From Aristolochia californica (Eukaryota > Streptophyta > Magnoliopsida > Piperales > Aristolochiaceae): 64,000 nt of DNA. Location: the NCBI GenBank assembly GCA_029961685.1, contig JARWKL010000005.1:1178001-1242000 (forward strand). Direction: 5' to 3'. Of the stretch, positions 59,949 through 64,000 are shown piece by piece (positions within the stretch are counted from its first letter, which is position 1; each line of letters begins with the position of its first letter). The position numbers and the translations under genes were made by a program. The notes beneath the pieces were generated by a model that saw only the letters and a program-made list of their open reading frames with translations, was not told where the DNA came from and ran no database searches.

Positions 59949-62900
59949 CTATCTTTCTAAGAATTTGTTGAGTACTGTCTTTCTAGCAGGTGCAGTATCA
60001 TCTCTCCCATCTTCTTTATCAGGTTTGACTATGGTTTTCAAGGCACAGCCCATTACAGAATTCACCTGTTTCCTCAGCTGAGCATTGTCAATAAAAATAT
60101 CGGTCAACATCTTCCGCACCTCATTATCCGCAATTCTAGGATCATCACCATTTCTGTGTGTGTTGCTCTCAAGTTTGTCACCCTGATCATCATCATCTTG
60201 GGCTAGCAATTGTGCCTACCGTATTTTAACAATTTAGTTTGTCATGAGGAATGCCATAACTTTGAAAGAGCCACAAAGCAGTTTACAGTTCTCCAACTTC
60301 CATGAAATTAAATGCACCCATTTAATTAGCAAATAGAGAAGCCTTTCAATGCAGCAAGAAGAAAAAATTCCCAAAATCATCAAGTTTGAAAAAATATTAC
60401 AGGTTTTCTTTTGAAGATTATAGGATTTAACATGAAATAATTCCTCTTGAAAAACAAGAAGAAAAAAAAGTGAACCAACAGATTTATGCAAAAACAAGCA
60501 AGACAGAATTTCAACATTCTTAACAATGGCGAATAGTAATAAAATGAACTGAAAACCTTTGTCAATAGATTCAATGGTAACAGCAAATTATGTCTCCCAA
60601 CTCCTTTGGAGACTTCCTCTTATTCATGTTGAAAACTTAATGGTTCAGGGACAGCTAACTGCTGGCATACGTCCAGGCAGTCAAATTACTATTTGTTGTT
60701 AAAACTTTTAAGGACATCTGTACCCTGTTCATCAATTTACCTGACTTATACCCAACCAATAATAATGTAATTGATAAATTGAGCTAGCTCATCTAGGGGT
60801 AGGCATTGGGTCGGATTTTCTGGGGAGCCCGACTCGATCTGAAAAACCTGGGTTCGGGTTTGTGATTTCACCCCACAGGTCGAGGATAGGGCTGGGAAAA
60901 AAATCCGCCGAGTTTCGAGTCGGAACAGGTTTTCCCAAACCCGACCCACATACAAGACAGATATAAAACATGGTTGAGACAGGTTGGGTTTTGGAAGGAT
61001 GGAGTGGGGATGGGTCAGGTTTAAGTTGGTTTACTGGGACGGTTATGAGGATGATGATCGTGTCGGGTTCGGGTTTCAGGGTCAGGGATCAGGTTCAACC
61101 CTAGACTCATCCTTAATTGACTATCCAATATAAAGAAGTCAAGAATCTCCAAACCCATAGCCCATGTGGGACTTTTTTTTTTTTTTCGAAATAGCAAGGC
61201 TGATATTAAGGGGGGAAGAATGTAGAAAAGTCCATATGGGACTTTCACCAGATAATAATGACCACTAAGATGAAATATACATTTCCACCATGAAAGGCAT
61301 GTGCCGGTGCCATAGGATGCAACTTAATAACTAACTGGTCATAGATAAAATAATAAAAATAAAAATACAACATGATACACCACAAACTGCCATGAAAGAT
61401 GATAGACATACCTCTGCAAGGAGGAGGCCAATTCTATTGTCCGAGGTGGTCAAAAGATCCAGAGCATCGGAGAGAGAAGTCTCAACATTGAATTTATCTT
61501 CCCCTTCTGCAAGAAAATTGACACTACATTCTTGAAGCCGGGAACGAAGAATTTCACATTCATGCAGGAGCTTCTCTCTTGCAAGTTTTGCTTGTTCCTT
61601 CTTTTGCTTCTCTTTTTGCAGAATTTTCTGAAAGAGTCCAAATAAAAATTGATAACATAAAATACCTTTAAAGTGTTCTTTCCTCATTCAACAATAAATA
61701 TTTTTTTTTTGAGAAGACATTCAACAATAAATATTAAAAGTTCAAATAGGAAGGATTTGAATCATCCCAAAAAGAAATGGAAGTATCAAAAGTTAGCTCC
61801 TTGCAGTAACATACTTTGTGAGTAGAACCATATCTGCAAGGGATCCAAATAGAATGATTTGCTTATATTTTCTATATTGATTTTTTATTTACTTTTTAAT
61901 GAAAACCCCGTGACTTTAGATAAAACAATCTAGCCACTTCAGTGACCATAAACATGAATTTAAGGCAGCTTTGTAGTCAAGCAAGACATACAGTCAATAG
62001 ATAAGATGAACTGCCCATAGGTTGTCCTTCAGATTAGTTACAAGAAAGTGTTTCATTGATGTAAAAATATTGATGAAGAGACAAAAAGACGCTTGAGGTG
62101 CTCAGACAGAGAACCAATACAAAAAGAAAGAAAAAAAAAAAGAGGGAATGTGGAGAAAGTAATGTTTCCTAATAAATAAGAAAAAAAAGATGGGTGAGAG
62201 AGGAGGAAACATAGAAAGCGAGAGAGACCAAAAAATGATGGTTAGTGGTTTTAAGATATTTAAACCTGAAGCCATCTAAATTACATCAATTGCCAGAATA
62301 CCTATGGAATTTAAAAAATAGGGCAGGTTCAGGTAAATTCCCAGTAAACGAGAAAGCATATAAGCATTTCAAGATAAGGAATAAGCACCAACCTGTAGCT
62401 CAGATTTCTCCTGCAATGATTGACTCAGCTCCTGTCTCAATTCAGTTTGAGTTTTTCTCAGAGATTTAACCTCCTTAACAAGAACTTTAATATCGCCTTT
62501 GGATTTCATCTCTGAACCTGCTTGATGCCTCTGCAATTTCTCAAACTGTTCTCTCATCGCATTCAACTCTTGCATCAATGAGGTCTTCTCACTGATGGCA
62601 GACATTTTTTCTGATTCTGCAATAATCTTTTCATCCTGAAATTGCAAAAGGAAAGTCGCAAAAAAATAAATAATGAATTTCAGTTCTACTATGGGTTATT
62701 TGAAAATGCATATCAGCAAGGACAAGAAACCTGTTCAAACTTGAGCTTTGATTCCATCTCCATAGACTTCCTACGAAGTTCCTCCAAGTCCCACTGCATC
62801 TGTGTGATTCGTTCCCTTTCAATTAAGATTGTTTGCTGCAAATTTTCTTTAGCCTTTTGTTTTGTACTTTCAAGTTCAATTTCCAAATCTTTCACCTGGG

Positions 62901-64000
62901 GAGGTAGAATAGGATAAGAAAGTTATGAAAACGAAAGTACTGTAACAAGAATTTTTTTTGAAATCCTCTAAGTGACCTTTGAGGAATAATTCTCATCAGG
63001 AAGGTACAGATACCAAGTAAACTCATATAAAACCGTAACAGTTTTGTTTGCAATTGCACCTTTGGATAAGCCTCTGAAACTAGATTCCAGATAGTAAAGA
63101 CAAAGAAAAGAGGAAAACAAGCCTCTGGTTGGCCCACATATAACACACTGATGCAGAGGCAAAGGGATGAATGGGGTTCCAGATGCAACCAAAGCAATAG
63201 CTAGAGAGTGATTTGAGTTAGAAAATAATTTTATCCAGCAAGGTCTGCGATCGGAGGAACTGTAAAATGTAATGGGCTTCAAAGTCAACTCCTCATTCAC
63301 GAAAGTTGGCTGATATGTGTCAAGATTCATTGACCTATTGAAGTTGGGAAGAATGCTCAGTCCAGCTTCAAACCATAATGCTAACTTAGATGCTGTTTTT
63401 TCAGCCAAGTTAATGCTCTACAAGGGCAATTGATTATAAAGCAGAAGCATCCTATTTGATGTTAACTTTTCAAGAAGTGCCCTTCAGGTAACAGAAGAAA
63501 CTTCATTAATTGGAAACAGGGAGCATCTCCAGCGCATCTTATTGAGAGTGATTCTTACCCAATTGACCCAGGTAGAAGATACTGTGTTTTTATGTTTTTA
63601 TTTGTCATTGCGGTTTGTGATGTATTTTTTCTTGCTGGCCTCATTTGTTGGCTAACCATTTGCTTTGAATTTTTTTATAATTATTCTCTCCTTACTAAAA
63701 TTTCTTCATCATCCTCAACAAAAAAAAACTTCAAATGCTCAGCCAAATGATTGGCAAGAGATATCTTAGCTCCACAATCAGAAAGAAAGTGCCAAATGAA
63801 TTATTATCCCATTCTAATATTTCTAATAAAAGTTCAAAATGCCACAATGAAATTGAATAACTCAAGTCATATGAGCACAAGCAACCTCAAAAGAACAAGA
63901 GGTACCCACCTTTGTTGTAAGATATTCTTTTGTAGCTGTTTCTTGATCTAACCTAGCCCGAAGATCCTCCATATCTGTTGTAGCTGTAGCTAATCTTCTT
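59949..64000 (-). CDS. PX-domain Rab effector EREX/EREL-like, C-terminal coiled-coil part (5' end outside window)
   Basis: Five exons are visible: 64000-63910 (continuing right), 62895-62731, 62635-62393, 61627-61412 and 60215-59949. All joins are phase 0 with GT-AG borders, giving the last 330 residues or so. They are almost wholly coiled coil (heptads rich in E, K, L and Q, e.g. [13 protein letters not shown]). A less coiled stretch, [22 protein letters not shown], follows, then [28 protein letters not shown] and a basic end. From memory this C-terminal pattern matches plant EREX/EREL proteins, which bind PI3P through an N-terminal PX domain and act with RAB5 in vacuolar transport. The PX part is not in the window, so the name is provisional. 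Confidence 0.72.
60794..61104. mobile_element. hAT-like MITE in an EREX-like intron
   Basis: Begins TAGGGGTAGGCATTGGGTCGG and ends GTTCAACCCTAGA. CTCATC lies on both sides (60788-60793 and 61105-61110), consistent with a slightly eroded 8-bp duplication. The interior is full of CGGGTT/AACCCG motifs. It has no coding capacity. It lies in the 1,196-bp intron 60216-61411. Confidence 0.55.

Noticed and set aside
62968..63408. 146-codon minus-strand frame
   Set aside because: It lies wholly in the intron 62896-63909 of the EREX-like gene and has no recognisable domain or splice-compatible role.

Overview
This window is nuclear DNA from a flowering plant, probably a eudicot. The genes have many short GT-AG introns, the intergenic DNA is AT-rich and full of degenerate transposons, and all protein families are plant types. 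No tRNA, rRNA, CRISPR array or bacterial-type operon was seen. The species cannot be named from the sequence alone.

Layout from left to right: (1) a Copia gag relic at 1-560, minus strand; (2) a multi-pass membrane RING E3 ligase gene of the RNFT1/2 type, eight exons, minus, 2121-9271; (3) about 10 kb of gene-poor DNA with MITEs, three G-boxes in 92 bp and a four-unit tandem repeat; (4) an intron-free DUF1191 type I membrane protein at 19464-20423; (5) about 7.6 kb of relics, including a degenerate Copia element, a 28-C run and AT-rich repeats; (6) a second DUF1191 gene at 28075-29022; (7) a nine-exon brassinosteroid P450 of the CYP90C/CYP90D type at 30875-34008; (8) an FCS-like zinc finger (FLZ) gene at 35841-36325; (9) the gene for complex I subunit NDUFA1 (MWFE), 36852-42013, with a 4,859-bp hAT transposon inside its second exon; (10) a LINE relic; (11) a KH/STAR RNA-binding protein gene of the SPIN1 type, seven exons, 45755-52256; (12) a cytosolic glyoxalase II gene, seven exons, minus, 53926-57655; (13) the 3' half of a coiled-coil gene resembling the PX-domain Rab effectors EREX/EREL, minus, 59949-64000, running off the right edge.

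The genes do not form one pathway. They are ordinary single-copy housekeeping or regulatory genes: ubiquitination, brassinosteroid synthesis, SnRK1-linked FLZ scaffolding, respiration, RNA binding, methylglyoxal detoxification and endosomal traffic. From memory, the order DUF1191 - NDUFA1 - KH protein matches Arabidopsis At3g08600-At3g08620, so this part looks like an ancestral block enlarged by transposons and by the insertion or retention of the P450 and FLZ genes.

The most striking observation is the hAT insertion. The 8-bp target duplication GTTGCAGT is perfect, the NDUFA1 reading frame is intact on both sides, and removing the element with one TSD copy gives a 63-codon frame of normal length. 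The element's own transposase is broken in at least three places. I found no evidence of a wholly new defence or biosynthetic system.
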